Positions 9,323 to 18,705 are shown, counted from the stretch's first letter. The stretch is 49,016 nt of DNA from Prevotella sp. UBA5387 (GCA_002407775.1 DHOP01000073.1:1-49016), one strand, 5' to 3'. The notes: generated from the sequence alone by a model not told the origin. Numbers and translations are program-made.

Positions 9323-9853
9323 ATGAAAAAGAGCCTTTTATTAGTTACATTGTCAATCTCTCTTTTGCTCACTGGATGTAATAGTTGTGGCAATAAGAAA
9401 GCCGAGCCAGGTTCCGTAAAGGATATGATGGAAACTTATGCTCCCATTTCCGAGATGAGCACGGGTAAGGCAGATACTGCTGAGGTAATGAAGCAGGTTC
9501 AAGCTTTCATAAACGAGCTGAAGAATAGAAATACGGATGGAGCTATGAAGATGCTCTATTACTTGGAACGTGATTCAATTAAACCAATACCCCCTCGTTT
9601 GGCAGAGCGAGAACGACAGGTTCTTGGCATGGTAGAAGGAGCGACGAAGTATGAGGTGGAGAATCTTACGTTTTTTAAGGAAAAGGATAGCGAAGTTCGA
9701 ATTATGGTGACGCTTTTTGATAAGCCAGCCAACGATCCTGCTCCCAATCAGATGGGGATGATTATTAAGCCGGTGCGCCGTGATGGCAAGTGGTATCTCA
9801 CTCTGGCCGACACACAATCAGACTCCAATCATGGTACAGAAATTCAGAATTAA
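9323..9853 (+). CDS. Small lipoprotein, conserved hypothetical
   Basis: A 176-residue lipoprotein with signal MKKSLLLVTLSISLLLTGC (lipobox LTGC, Cys19) and a short Cys/Asn linker. The mature part (~residues 30-170) has a helical N-terminal half (VMKQVQAFINELKNRNTDGA) and a beta-rich C-terminal half ending in RRDGKWYLTLADT. That ending resembles small NTF2/DUF4878-like lipoproteins, but I cannot assign a family with certainty. It precedes the OmpA-family gene by only 11 bp, so the two are probably co-transcribed and may act together at the envelope. Confidence 0.8.
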   Translation: MKKSLLLVTLSISLLLTGCNSCGNKKAEPGSVKDMMETYAPISEMSTGKADTAEVMKQVQAFINELKNRNTDGAMKMLYYLERDSIKPIPPRLAERERQVLGMVEGATKYEVENLTFFKEKDSEVRIMVTLFDKPANDPAPNQMGMIIKPVRRDGKWYLTLADTQSDSNHGTEIQN

Positions 9854-9864
9854 AACAAGCAACA

Positions 9865-10980
9865 ATGAAATCAATAAAAACATTATTGGCTGTTGCACTG
9901 CTCTCATTTGGAATGGGCGCAATGGCACAGGCAACTTATACTGATGCTGAGGGCAACGAGTATCAGTTTAAGAAGCACGCTTTCTTAAATCTCGAAGGTG
10001 GTGCACAATACACATTGGGTGAGGCCAAGTTTATGGACCTTATCTCCCCTAACGTACAGTTAGGCATTGGTTACCAGTTCAATCCCTGGTTTGCTGCCCG
10101 CATCCAGGCTAATGGCTGGCAGAGTATGGGAGGTTATAATGGCATCAATGAGGTAGGTAATCTCGCTGCAATTAATACCACCTATAAGTATAAATATGTT
10201 GCTCCCGGATTGGACTTTATGTTCAACCTTAGCAACCTTTTATATGGATGGAATCCAAACAGGGTGCTTAACGTTACAGCATTCCTGGGTGGCGGCGCCA
10301 ACGTTGCATGGGATAATGGTGAGGCCAACGCTATGGCAGGTCCTAATCAGATGCGTTACATTTGGGATGGAACAAAGGTTAATCCTTTTGGACGTGGTGG
10401 TTTGGAGCTTTCTTTCCGTCTGAGCGATGCCGTTCGTTTTGTTGTTGAGGGCAACGCTAACATTTTGTCAGACAAGTATAACTCCAAGAAGGCTGATCAG
10501 CCCGATTGGTATTTCAATGCCCTTGCAGGTTTCCGCATCAACTTAGGAAAGACATATACCAAAAAAGAGAAGCCTGCTCCAGAGCCGGAACCTGTTGCCG
10601 AACCAATACAAGAGTATGTTGCACCAACGCCTGCTCCAGAGCCTGAGGTTAAAAAAGTGGATCCTATTCGTCGTGATGTGTTCTTCAAGATAAACAAGTA
10701 TGAAGTAACTGAGACCGAACAACCGAAGGTAGATGAGATAGTGGCTTATCTCAACCAATATCCAAATGCCAAGGTTACTGTTACAGGTTATGCAGATGCA
10801 GGTACAGGCAACGACGTCATCAACGACCGTTTGGCTAAACAGCGTGCCGAAACTGTGACAAAGGCATTGATTGACAAGGGAATTACATCCGATCGCATCA
10901 CAACCGACTCTAAGGGTGCTCGTGTTCAGCCGTTTGCAGAGAACGACTTGAATCGTGTGTCAATTATGATAGCAGAATAA
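9865..10980 (+). CDS. OmpA-family outer-membrane protein
   Basis: Outer-membrane beta-barrel with a periplasmic peptidoglycan-binding OmpA domain, expected to tether the outer membrane to the cell wall. Signal peptide MKSIKTLLAVALLSFGMGAMAQ (cleavage after residue ~22) fixes the start; an upstream in-frame ATG at 9790 lies inside the preceding gene and lacks a signal. The barrel spans ~30-230 (repeated GxGYQF, NVTAFLGGGANV, FVVEGNA strands). A Pro/Glu linker (~235-265) with APEPEP repeats leads to the OmpA domain (~270-371), with VTVTGYADAGTGN and NDLNRVSIMI. Family is certain; it resembles the major Prevotella/Bacteroides OmpA. Confidence 0.93.
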   Translation: MKSIKTLLAVALLSFGMGAMAQATYTDAEGNEYQFKKHAFLNLEGGAQYTLGEAKFMDLISPNVQLGIGYQFNPWFAARIQANGWQSMGGYNGINEVGNLAAINTTYKYKYVAPGLDFMFNLSNLLYGWNPNRVLNVTAFLGGGANVAWDNGEANAMAGPNQMRYIWDGTKVNPFGRGGLELSFRLSDAVRFVVEGNANILSDKYNSKKADQPDWYFNALAGFRINLGKTYTKKEKPAPEPEPVAEPIQEYVAPTPAPEPEVKKVDPIRRDVFFKINKYEVTETEQPKVDEIVAYLNQYPNAKVTVTGYADAGTGNDVINDRLAKQRAETVTKALIDKGITSDRITTDSKGARVQPFAENDLNRVSIMIAE

Positions 10981-11013
10981 TCTGTTTCTTAGAGAATATT
11001 ATTTAATTTGAGG

Positions 11014-11052
11014 GTGCATTGCTGTGTATAGCAGTGCACTCTTGTTGCTTTT
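11014..11052 (+). terminator. Rho-independent terminator after the OmpA-family gene
   Basis: GTGCATTGCT (11014-11023) pairs with AGCAGTGCAC (11030-11039) with one mismatch and a 6-nt loop, followed by a T-rich tail. It lies 33 bp after the ompA-like stop and shows that an open-frame start at 11024 for the next gene would fall in the hairpin loop. Confidence 0.75.
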
Positions 11053-11065
11053 ACACATCGATCAT

Positions 11066-11485
11066 ATGAAAACACGTCATTATTCTTGGCTTTTGTTGTT
11101 TTCTTTTTTGTTTGTTCTTGGAGCTGTTTCATCGTGTGGTAGAGACAAAACCAGTGTCACAACGCAAGAAGCTAGCATATTATTTACAGATACAGTCATT
11201 GATTATGGCACACTTCATGTAGGCGATGGAAAAGTGACTCATACTTTTGTTTTTCAGAATACCGGTTTAGAACCGCTTCTGGTTCAAAAAGTGGAGACAA
11301 GCTGCCATTGTACTCTTTCATCTTTTTCAAAAGAACCTTTACTCTCTGGCGAGATGGGCGAGGTAAAAGTAACTTTTGATGCCGATGATACTAATGTGGG
11401 TACTTTCACTAAGACTATATACGTTTATACCAATACTCATGAGGGATTAAACCGGCTAACAATACAAGGTAATCTTGTACCATAA
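11066..11485 (+). CDS. DUF1573-domain lipoprotein
   Basis: A 139-residue lipoprotein containing one DUF1573 domain, an Ig-like beta-sandwich common in Bacteroidota envelope proteins; function unknown. The start is the ATG of MKTRHYSWLLLFSFLF, a classical lipoprotein signal ending in VSSC. An upstream in-frame GTG at 11024 lies in the preceding terminator. Family hallmarks are DYGTLHVGDGKVTHTFVFQN, the TSCHCT cysteine pair and VTFDADDTNVGTFTKTIYVYTN. It has no obvious promoter of its own and may depend on read-through. No gene is seen in the following 406 bp. Confidence 0.9.
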   Translation: MKTRHYSWLLLFSFLFVLGAVSSCGRDKTSVTTQEASILFTDTVIDYGTLHVGDGKVTHTFVFQNTGLEPLLVQKVETSCHCTLSSFSKEPLLSGEMGEVKVTFDADDTNVGTFTKTIYVYTNTHEGLNRLTIQGNLVP

Positions 11486-11891
11486 TTGTATTGATTTATT
11501 CTTTTTAATATCACTTCTTAAAATATTCGAAAGGTGTTAATTCTGCTCCTGAGCTGCTTATCGTAGATAATTCGCTCTTTCTGTTCTATTCTATTTTTCT
11601 TTTGAATCAGTATTTCCAAAGCTTTGTTTTTGTTGTATTTCTAAACAAAGCCTCGTTATGTAGATTACATTTTTCGACAAAGTTTACCGGATACTTTCCA
11701 TTATCTCCCAAGAAGCCAGAGCCGACTTTTGGATTCTATGAAGTTTTCTCGTTTAATTTCTAGATGTCAATGATTCATTGACTCTTATGAAATAGCAACT
11801 TAATTCTTCCGAAATAGTTTGCATGTAATAATTTTATTATATATTTGCGAATTAGTATAACTTTTGAATTTCCATCCTAAATCTATCTACT
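11486..11891. other. 406-bp intergenic region before the hut operon
   Basis: No open reading frame of merit and no RNA gene seen. It holds an imperfect hairpin (GCTTTGTTT at 11621-11629 with AAACAAAGC at 11643-11651, 13-nt loop, no T tract), several T-rich runs, and the hut promoter at its right end (11818-11847). A small RNA cannot be excluded. Confidence 0.5.
11818..11847 (+). promoter_or_regulatory. Promoter of the histidine-utilisation operon
   Basis: TTTG at 11818-11821, an 18-nt spacer and TATATTTG at 11840-11847 fit the Bacteroidota consensus. Transcription from about 11854 would give a leader of roughly 38 nt before ftcD. Confidence 0.65.
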
Positions 11892-13601
11892 ATGGCTAAC
11901 GAAAGACAGATAGTGGAATGTGTGCCCAATTTCAGCGAGGGGCGTAACAAAACTGTTATTGAGGAGATTGTTGCAGAAATTAAGAGACATCAAGGAGTTA
12001 AATTGCTTGATGTAGATGCTGGTGAAGCTACCAATCGAACTGTCGTTACCTTCGTGGGTGATCCCAAGAATGTGGTGGATGCAGCTTTTCATGCAGTGAG
12101 AAAGGCTGCTGAGGTCATCGATATGCGCCTTCATCATGGTGCACACCCTCGCATGGGAGCCACTGATGTGTGCCCGCTCATCCCTATTTCGGGTATTACT
12201 TTGGAGGAATGTGCCAATCTTGCTCGAGCTTTGGCACAACGTATAGCAGATGAATTGCGCATCCCATGCTACGCATACGAAGCTGCAGCTCTGCGCCTAG
12301 AACGTAAAAATCTTGCTGTCTGTCGTATGGGGGAATATGAGGCACTTCCCGATAAACTTGCCGACCCTGCCAAGGCACCCGACTATGGTGCCCGCCCCTA
12401 TGATGAGGATATTGCTCGAACAGGGTGCACAGCAGTGGGTGCACGTGACTTTTTATTAGCCGTTAATTTCAATTTAAACTCCACCAGCACACGTCGCGCT
12501 AATGCAATTGCCTTCGATGTGCGTGAGAAAGGTCGTCCTAAGCGGGAGGGTGATACCCTCACAGGCAAGATACTGAAGGATACAGATGGCCAGACCATCT
12601 ATCAGCCTGGTACGCTCAAGGGCACAAAGGCCATTGGCTGGTATATTGATGAGTATGGTATAGCTCAGGTTTCTATGAACATCACCGATATCAATACGGT
12701 ACCCTTGCACGTTGCATTCGATGAGGTGAGTCGTGCGGCACATGAACGTGGACTGCGCGTGACGGGCACGGAGCTTGTTGGATTAGCTCCCAAGCGCGTG
12801 CTCGTTGAGGCGGGCAAGCATTATCTGAAGAAACAGAATCGTTCGTGTGGCATACCTGAGGCAGACATCATTCATGTCGCTGTCAAGTCAATGGGCTTGG
12901 ACGATTTGCAACCTTTCAACCCCAAAGAGAAGCTCATCGAGTACATGCTCAATGATGATAACCCTAAGAAACTCGTGGATTTGACAGTCACAGATTTTGC
13001 CAATGAGACTTCACGAGAGTCTCCAGCACCTGGTGGTGGCACTATCTCTGCTTACATGGGTGCGCTCGCTGCAGCCTTGGGTACAATGGTGGCCAACCTC
13101 TCAGCCAACAAACGAGGTTGGGACGATCAGGCGATGACGTTTAGCCAGTGGGCAGAGAAGGGGCAGCGATTAATGTCTGAACTGCTTGCTTTGGTCGATG
13201 AGGATACCGAAGCATTCAATGCTATCATGGCAGCTTTCGGTCTACCAAAGAAGACCGAAGAAGATAAGGCTGCCCGCTCTGATGCTATCGAACATGCCAC
13301 ACTATATGCTGCCAATGTTCCCCTACGTACTATGAAAGCTTCATTCAGTGTCTTTGAGCTTTGCAAGGTTATGGCTGAGCAGGGTAATCCCAACAGTGTA
13401 TCCGATGCAGGTGTCGGGGCTTTGGCAGCTCGCGCCGCTGTTCTGGGTGCAGGTCTCAACGTAAAGATCAATGCTGGCTCGCTCAAAGATAGACATGAGG
13501 CAGGCCGACTCATAAAAGAAGCCAATCTGATAGCTGCTCAAACAGATGCTGCTGAGCAAGAAATCATGGCTATCGTAGAATCCAAAATCAGTGGATTGTA
13601 G
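11892..13601 (+). CDS. ftcD: Bifunctional glutamate formimidoyltransferase / formimidoyl-tetrahydrofolate cyclodeaminase
   Basis: Catalyses the last steps of histidine catabolism: transfer of the formimino group from N-formimino-L-glutamate to tetrahydrofolate, then release of ammonia to give 5,10-methenyl-THF. The N-terminal transferase spans ~1-300 (ECVPNFSEG at 8-16; MGATDVCPLIP at ~95), followed by a linker with KKLVDLTVTDFA (~357) and the helical cyclodeaminase domain (~360-569; ETSRESPAPGGGTISAY). At 569 residues it matches the fused FTCD architecture found in animals and Bacteroidota. First gene of the hut operon, 23 bp before hutU. Confidence 0.96.
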   Translation: MANERQIVECVPNFSEGRNKTVIEEIVAEIKRHQGVKLLDVDAGEATNRTVVTFVGDPKNVVDAAFHAVRKAAEVIDMRLHHGAHPRMGATDVCPLIPISGITLEECANLARALAQRIADELRIPCYAYEAAALRLERKNLAVCRMGEYEALPDKLADPAKAPDYGARPYDEDIARTGCTAVGARDFLLAVNFNLNSTSTRRANAIAFDVREKGRPKREGDTLTGKILKDTDGQTIYQPGTLKGTKAIGWYIDEYGIAQVSMNITDINTVPLHVAFDEVSRAAHERGLRVTGTELVGLAPKRVLVEAGKHYLKKQNRSCGIPEADIIHVAVKSMGLDDLQPFNPKEKLIEYMLNDDNPKKLVDLTVTDFANETSRESPAPGGGTISAYMGALAAALGTMVANLSANKRGWDDQAMTFSQWAEKGQRLMSELLALVDEDTEAFNAIMAAFGLPKKTEEDKAARSDAIEHATLYAANVPLRTMKASFSVFELCKVMAEQGNPNSVSDAGVGALAARAAVLGAGLNVKINAGSLKDRHEAGRLIKEANLIAAQTDAAEQEIMAIVESKISGL

Positions 13602-13624
13602 AACTATAAAGCAATCTATCAACA

Positions 13625-15631
13625 ATGACAATTCAAGATTTTCAGACCGAAATAAGGACGGGAATTCCCGAGATACTTCCCGAGTTGCAACCCTATGATC
13701 CCAAGGTCAACCATGCACCTAAGCGCAAGGATATCCTTACGGCAGAACAAAAGCGGCTCGCCCTTCGCAATGCTCTGCGTTACTTTCCTAAGCATTTGCA
13801 TGCATACTTAGCGCCAGAGTTTGTCAATGAGCTTCGCACCTATGGTCGTATCTATATGTATCGTTATCGGCCTTCATACTCAATGCATGCCCGTCCCATC
13901 GATGAATATCCCTGTCGTAGCAAACAGGCGGCAGCCATCATGCTGATGATACAAAACAATCTCGACCCCAATGTGGCTCAACACCCTCATGAGTTGATTG
14001 TGTATGGTGGTAATGGCGCCGCCTTCCAGAACTGGGCTCAGTATCGTCTCACAATGCGATATCTCTGCGAAATGACCGATGAACAGACACTGGCCATGTA
14101 CTCAGGTCATCCACTTGGGCTATTCCCCTCGCCCAAAGATGCCCCTCGTGTAGTTGTCACCAATGGAATGGTGATTCCAAATTACAGTTCGCTAGACGAC
14201 TATGAGCGCATGAATGCCATGGGAGTGAGCCAATATGGACAGATGACTGCAGGCTCCTATATGTACATTGGACCACAGGGCATCGTACATGGAACTACCA
14301 TAACCGTACTTAATGCTGCACGCCGTGTGCTCAAAGGCAGCAGCCGTAAGGCGCTTTTCGTTTCTTCAGGGCTCGGAGGTATGTCGGGCGCTCAGCCCAA
14401 GGCGGGCAATATTGCGGGAGTGGTTAGTGTCATTGCAGAGATTAATCCAAAGGCCGCCCAAAAGCGTTTTGATCAGGGTTGGGTAGATGAGATGTACGAT
14501 AATCTTGACGAACTCGTGCCGGCTACGCTTAAGGCCTTGGATAAGAAACAAACGGTATCGATGGCCTATGTGGGCAATATCGTGGATCTTTGGGAGAGAC
14601 TGGCCAAGGATCACATACATGTGGACCTTGGAAGCGACCAGACCTCTCTTCACAATCCGTGGTCTGGGGGCTATTATCCCGTAGGACACACCTTTGAAGA
14701 GAGTAGGCGCATGATGAGCGAGACCCCGGAACTGTTCAAGGAAGAGGTGCGTAAATCCTTGCGTAGACAGGTAGAAGCCATCAACAAACTGGCAGCAGAT
14801 GGAATGTGTTTCTTTGATTACGGCAATGCATTCCTTCTTCAGGCGAGCCATGCAGATGCCGATATTATGAATACTCACGGCGGTTTCCGCTATCCTTCCT
14901 ATGTGCAGGACATCATGGGACCGTTGTACTTTGACTATGGCTTTGGGCCTTTCCGTTGGGTTTGTACGTCATGCGACCCTCACGATTTGGAAGTTACGGA
15001 TCATATTGCCACCGAGATTTTGATGGCGGAGCGTCAGAATGCACCCGAGAATATTTGTCATCAGCTCGACGATAATATTCATTGGATTAAGGAGGCTGGA
15101 CGCAACCATCTCGTTGTGGGTTCAGAGGCGAGAATTCTCTATGCCGATGCCGAGGGACGCACAAAGATTGCCTTGGCTTTCAACGAGGCTGTTAGGAGTG
15201 GTAGGCTCAAGGCTCCAGTAGTCCTTGGCCGCGACCATCATGACACGTCTGGCACCGACTCTCCTTTCCGTGAGACGTCCAACATCTATGATGGGTCTCA
15301 GTTTTGCGCTGACATGGCTGTCCAAAACGTCATTGGCGATGCTTTCCGTGGTGCAACATGGGTATCGATCCACAACGGCGGCGGTGTCGGTTGGGGAGAG
15401 GTTATCAATGGAGGCTTTGGCTTGGTAGCTGATGGAAGTGACTTGGCAACACGCCATATAAGTAGCATGTTGTTCTGGGACGTGAACAATGGGATAGCCC
15501 GTCGCAGTTGGGCACGAAACGAAGGGTCACGCCAAGCGATTGAGCGTGAGATGCTGCGTACACCGAACCTTTGTGTCACGATGCCCAATCTCGTGGATGA
15601 CGACATCATCGACGAAAGCCTAAACCACTAA
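13625..15631 (+). CDS. hutU: Urocanate hydratase
   Basis: Cytoplasmic NAD+-dependent urocanase that hydrates urocanate to 4-imidazolone-5-propionate, the second step of histidine degradation. At 668 residues it belongs to the long form (Bacteroidota and eukaryotes) rather than the ~555-residue proteobacterial form. NAD-binding and catalytic stretches are clear: YGGNGAAFQNW, TAGSYMYIGPQGIVHGT, GLGGMSGAQPKAG, DYGNAFLLQA and FRWVCTSCDPHDL with the conserved active-site cysteine region, plus IHNGGGVGWGEVINGGFG near the C-terminus. The ATG is 23 bp after ftcD. Confidence 0.96.
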   Translation: MTIQDFQTEIRTGIPEILPELQPYDPKVNHAPKRKDILTAEQKRLALRNALRYFPKHLHAYLAPEFVNELRTYGRIYMYRYRPSYSMHARPIDEYPCRSKQAAAIMLMIQNNLDPNVAQHPHELIVYGGNGAAFQNWAQYRLTMRYLCEMTDEQTLAMYSGHPLGLFPSPKDAPRVVVTNGMVIPNYSSLDDYERMNAMGVSQYGQMTAGSYMYIGPQGIVHGTTITVLNAARRVLKGSSRKALFVSSGLGGMSGAQPKAGNIAGVVSVIAEINPKAAQKRFDQGWVDEMYDNLDELVPATLKALDKKQTVSMAYVGNIVDLWERLAKDHIHVDLGSDQTSLHNPWSGGYYPVGHTFEESRRMMSETPELFKEEVRKSLRRQVEAINKLAADGMCFFDYGNAFLLQASHADADIMNTHGGFRYPSYVQDIMGPLYFDYGFGPFRWVCTSCDPHDLEVTDHIATEILMAERQNAPENICHQLDDNIHWIKEAGRNHLVVGSEARILYADAEGRTKIALAFNEAVRSGRLKAPVVLGRDHHDTSGTDSPFRETSNIYDGSQFCADMAVQNVIGDAFRGATWVSIHNGGGVGWGEVINGGFGLVADGSDLATRHISSMLFWDVNNGIARRSWARNEGSRQAIEREMLRTPNLCVTMPNLVDDDIIDESLNH

Positions 15632-15660
15632 GCAGTAACCATAGGAGTACTCGTAAAACT

Positions 15661-15699
15661 CGGATTTCTCAGAGCTTTTGGAGTGCTCTGAGTTCTCCG
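15661..15699 (+). other. Intercistronic hairpin between hutU and hutH
   Basis: CTCAGAGC (15668-15675) pairs perfectly with GCTCTGAG (15685-15692) around a 9-nt loop. After a 3-nt internal loop the stem continues with CGGA (15661-15664) and TCCG (15696-15699). No T tract follows, so it is not a standard terminator. It fills the only sizeable gap (90 bp) in the hut operon and could be an mRNA-processing or stability element. Confidence 0.6.
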
Positions 15700-15721
15700 T
15701 CAACCTAAAAACAATAACACT

Positions 15722-17209
15722 ATGATACACGAAATCAATGCCGAGCATCTTTCGATTGAGACAATCGAAAAGTTGCTTCCACAGAGCAGTCAACTGAAAC
15801 TCTGTGATGATGCGCGACAGCGCATCGTGAAATGCCGTGCCTATCTGGACCAAAAGATTGCGGAATCAGATAGGCCAGTCTATGGAGTGAATACTGGTTT
15901 TGGCTCGCTATGCGACATTTCAATCAATCATGACCAACTGGCACAATTACAGATTAATCTCATCCAGTCTCATGCCTGTGGCATGGGCGATCGTGTGCCC
16001 AATGATGTGGTAAAGATTATGCTGCTTCTCAAGATTCAGAGTCTGAGTTATGGGTACTCCGGCTGCAAACTTGATACTGTGGAACGACTCATTGATTTCT
16101 TTAACAATGATATTTATCCGATAGTCTTTCAACAAGGTTCTGTAGGTTCTTCAGGCGACCTTGTACCACTCGCTCACCTCGGATTGCCCCTTGTCGGATT
16201 AGGAGAAGTGGAGTATAAAGGGCAGAGGATGAGCGGAGAGGAGATATATAAGGTGATGGGGTGGAAGCCAATCCACCTTACCTCCAAGGAGGGACTTGCC
16301 TTGCTTAACGGCACGCAGAATATGGCAGCCTTTGCCGTTTGGGCACTTATTAAAGCTAAACATCTGGGTCGTTGGGCAGATGCCATCGCAGCAATGTCTC
16401 TAGATGCTTTCGATGGAAGAATTGAACCATTCAATATTTCGGTGCATCGCGTCCGCCCACATCAGGGACAACTAGAAACCGCTAAAGCACTTAATAGACT
16501 TTTGGAGGGCAGTGAGCTAGTCTGCCAGGAGAAAGAGCATGTGCAGGATCCTTACTCATTTCGTTGTGTGCCACAAGTGCATGGTGCTTTCAAGGATACC
16601 TACAATTACGTAAAATCAGTCATTGACATTGAAATCAATTCTGCAACGGATAACCCGACGGTTATTCCTGATGAGGATCTCATTATCTCATCGGGTAACT
16701 TCCATGGTGAACCCATTGCTCTTCCTATAGATTTTTTGGCTATTAGCCTTAGTGAATTGGCGAGTATTTCTGAACGTCGTATCGATAAACTAGTGTCTGG
16801 AACTCGTGGTTTGCCGAGCTTTCTTGTAGCTAGACCAGGGCTGAACAGTGGTTTCATGATTACACAATATGCCGCTGCTTCGGTAGTAAGCCAAAATAAG
16901 ATGCTCTGTTGGCCAGCCTCTGTCGATAGCATTCCGACATGCCAAGGACAGGAGGACCATGTAAGTATGGGAGCTAATGGCGCTACCAAATTGTATCGAG
17001 TTGTCCTCAATGTGGAGCGTGTGCTAGCCATAGAGCTATTCAATGCTGCTCAAGCATTGGACTTCCGACGTCCATTGCACTCGTCGCCCATTATAGAAAG
17101 GCTCCATGACGAATATCGCAAGGAAGTGCCTTTTGTGGAGGAAGACACTGTTATGTATCCGCTCATCGAACGTTCTATCCAGTTCCTACAGCATGCGGCA
17201 TTTGATTAA
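15722..17209 (+). CDS. hutH: Histidine ammonia-lyase
   Basis: Deaminates L-histidine to urocanate and ammonia, the entry step of the pathway. At 495 residues it has normal HAL length. The active-site tyrosine lies in YGVNTGFG (Tyr54). The MIO-forming region is GSVGSSGDLVPLAH, so the prosthetic triad is Ser143-Ser144-Gly145 instead of the usual Ala-Ser-Gly. The serine and glycine needed for cyclisation are present, and a small first residue should be tolerated. Other family signatures: LLNGTQNM, NSATDNPT, SSGNFHGEP, QEDHVSMG. The end overlaps the hutI start by 17 bp, suggesting translational coupling. Confidence 0.96.
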   Translation: MIHEINAEHLSIETIEKLLPQSSQLKLCDDARQRIVKCRAYLDQKIAESDRPVYGVNTGFGSLCDISINHDQLAQLQINLIQSHACGMGDRVPNDVVKIMLLLKIQSLSYGYSGCKLDTVERLIDFFNNDIYPIVFQQGSVGSSGDLVPLAHLGLPLVGLGEVEYKGQRMSGEEIYKVMGWKPIHLTSKEGLALLNGTQNMAAFAVWALIKAKHLGRWADAIAAMSLDAFDGRIEPFNISVHRVRPHQGQLETAKALNRLLEGSELVCQEKEHVQDPYSFRCVPQVHGAFKDTYNYVKSVIDIEINSATDNPTVIPDEDLIISSGNFHGEPIALPIDFLAISLSELASISERRIDKLVSGTRGLPSFLVARPGLNSGFMITQYAAASVVSQNKMLCWPASVDSIPTCQGQEDHVSMGANGATKLYRVVLNVERVLAIELFNAAQALDFRRPLHSSPIIERLHDEYRKEVPFVEEDTVMYPLIERSIQFLQHAAFD

Positions 17210-18431
17210 AAATATAGGACTACTCGCAGGAATCCACCCTGCAGACTGTCTTCGATTGTGTGGTGAGGCTATGGCTGGGATGCCTACCATTGCCAATGCT
17301 TACCTTCTTATTGAGGATGGACTTATCTCCTCGTTTGGTAAGCTGGGGCAATGGCATGGTGAAGAGAAGGTCGATATAGAGACAGATGCACGGGGTGGTA
17401 TAGTACTGCCGTCTTGGTGCGATGCCCATACCCATATTGTTTATGCTGGAAGTCGGGAGCAAGAGTTTGTCGATAAGATTCGCGGACTATCTTATGCAGA
17501 CATTGCGCGGCGTGGTGGAGGCATCCTCAACTCTGCCGACCGATTGCATGAGACCTCCGAGGACGAGCTCTTCCGTCAGTCGATGGTTCGCGTCCGTGAG
17601 GTGATGGCTAAGGGAACAGGTTGTCTGGAAATTAAAAGTGGATATGGATTGACAACTGCCGATGAGCTGAAGATGTTGCGTGTCATCCGTCGTATTAAGG
17701 ATTCAATACCAATAAAAGTGGTATCCACCTTCCTTGGAGCACATGCTGTAGGGCGTGCTTTTACTGGACGCCAATCAGAGTATGTAGATCTCGTTATCCA
17801 CGAAATGATACCTGAGGTTACAAAGGAGCGATTGGCTGATTTCATTGATGTGTTTTGCGATGAGGGGTTCTTTACACTTGGGGAGACCGAACGTATCCTT
17901 GAAGCTGGTGAGAAATATGGTCTGCGAGCAAAGATTCATGCGGATGAGTTGGCTGCTTCAGGCGGAACGGCTGTTGGAGTGAGACATTATGCGCAGTCTG
18001 TGGATCATTTAGAAAGTGCAGGAGATGAGGAAATGGCCCTTCTCCGAGACTCTGCCACTATGCCCACGGTTTTACCGGGCACTTCATTCTTCCTTAATAT
18101 GCCCTACGCTCCAGCCCGAAAGATGATCGATGCGGGTCTTGGTGTGGCCATGGCAAGTGACTACAATCCTGGCTCCACACCATCTGGCGACATGCGATTT
18201 GCTGTTTCCTTAGGTTGTATCAAGATGAGGCTGTTGCCTGAGGAAGCCATCAATGCAGCTACACTCAATGGCGCTTATGCCATGAATCTGAGCCAAAGTT
18301 ATGGTAGTATTGCCGTGGGAAAGGTCGCAAACCTACAAATCACTAAACCAATTCCTTCGTTGTCTTTCCTTCCTTATGCTTATACCACCCCGCTCATCGA
18401 CAAGATTATTATTCGAGGTGAATTGCATTGA
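17193..18431 (+). CDS. hutI: Imidazolonepropionase
   Basis: Amidohydrolase that opens 4-imidazolone-5-propionate to N-formimino-L-glutamate, linking hutU to ftcD. The ATG at 17193 (MRHLIKNIGLLAGI) gives 412 residues, the usual length; an upstream in-frame ATG at 17106 would add 29 residues antiparallel to no known homologue and lies well inside hutH. Metal-binding HxH is in WCDAHTHIVYAG (His79, His81), with further ligands around KIHADELAASGG and ASDYNPGSTP. It is the last gene of the hut operon, followed by a terminator, and completes the histidine-to-glutamate route. Confidence 0.95.
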   Translation: MRHLIKNIGLLAGIHPADCLRLCGEAMAGMPTIANAYLLIEDGLISSFGKLGQWHGEEKVDIETDARGGIVLPSWCDAHTHIVYAGSREQEFVDKIRGLSYADIARRGGGILNSADRLHETSEDELFRQSMVRVREVMAKGTGCLEIKSGYGLTTADELKMLRVIRRIKDSIPIKVVSTFLGAHAVGRAFTGRQSEYVDLVIHEMIPEVTKERLADFIDVFCDEGFFTLGETERILEAGEKYGLRAKIHADELAASGGTAVGVRHYAQSVDHLESAGDEEMALLRDSATMPTVLPGTSFFLNMPYAPARKMIDAGLGVAMASDYNPGSTPSGDMRFAVSLGCIKMRLLPEEAINAATLNGAYAMNLSQSYGSIAVGKVANLQITKPIPSLSFLPYAYTTPLIDKIIIRGELH

Positions 18432-18506
18432 TGCATTAATAGGTATTTTTGAAGGTTATATTTACTATTCGTAAAGAAATATTGTAGACAAAAAACAAAT
18501 GAAAAA

Positions 18507-18534
18507 GGGCATACAAGTGAATGCCCCTTTTATA
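18507..18534 (+). terminator. Rho-independent terminator of the hut operon
   Basis: GGGCAT (18507-18512) pairs with ATGCCC (18521-18526) around an 8-nt loop; flanking A5 and C-T4 tracts extend the stem with one bulge. It lies about 75 bp after hutI. Confidence 0.65.
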
Positions 18535-18705
18535 TTTAGTAAATAAAACATAAGAGTGTAGTGATGACAACGAAATCACAAATGATTTAGAAACAGAGTA
18601 TTCCTAATAGATGCACCTATGGAGTCATTGTGCTTACAAGTTTCATTCGCCATCTGAAAGTGCTTAGCCTAACACTTTAAACTGTGCTTTGTCAAGACGG
18701 TTAAG

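Noticed and set aside
14366..14878. 170-residue antisense open frame inside hutU
   Set aside because: It is the complement of a strongly conserved enzyme and shows no family motif; it is a shadow.
17106..17192. 29-residue N-terminal extension of imidazolonepropionase
   Set aside because: It lies within hutH, has a Cys/Arg-rich composition unlike the family, and the ATG at 17193 gives the normal length.
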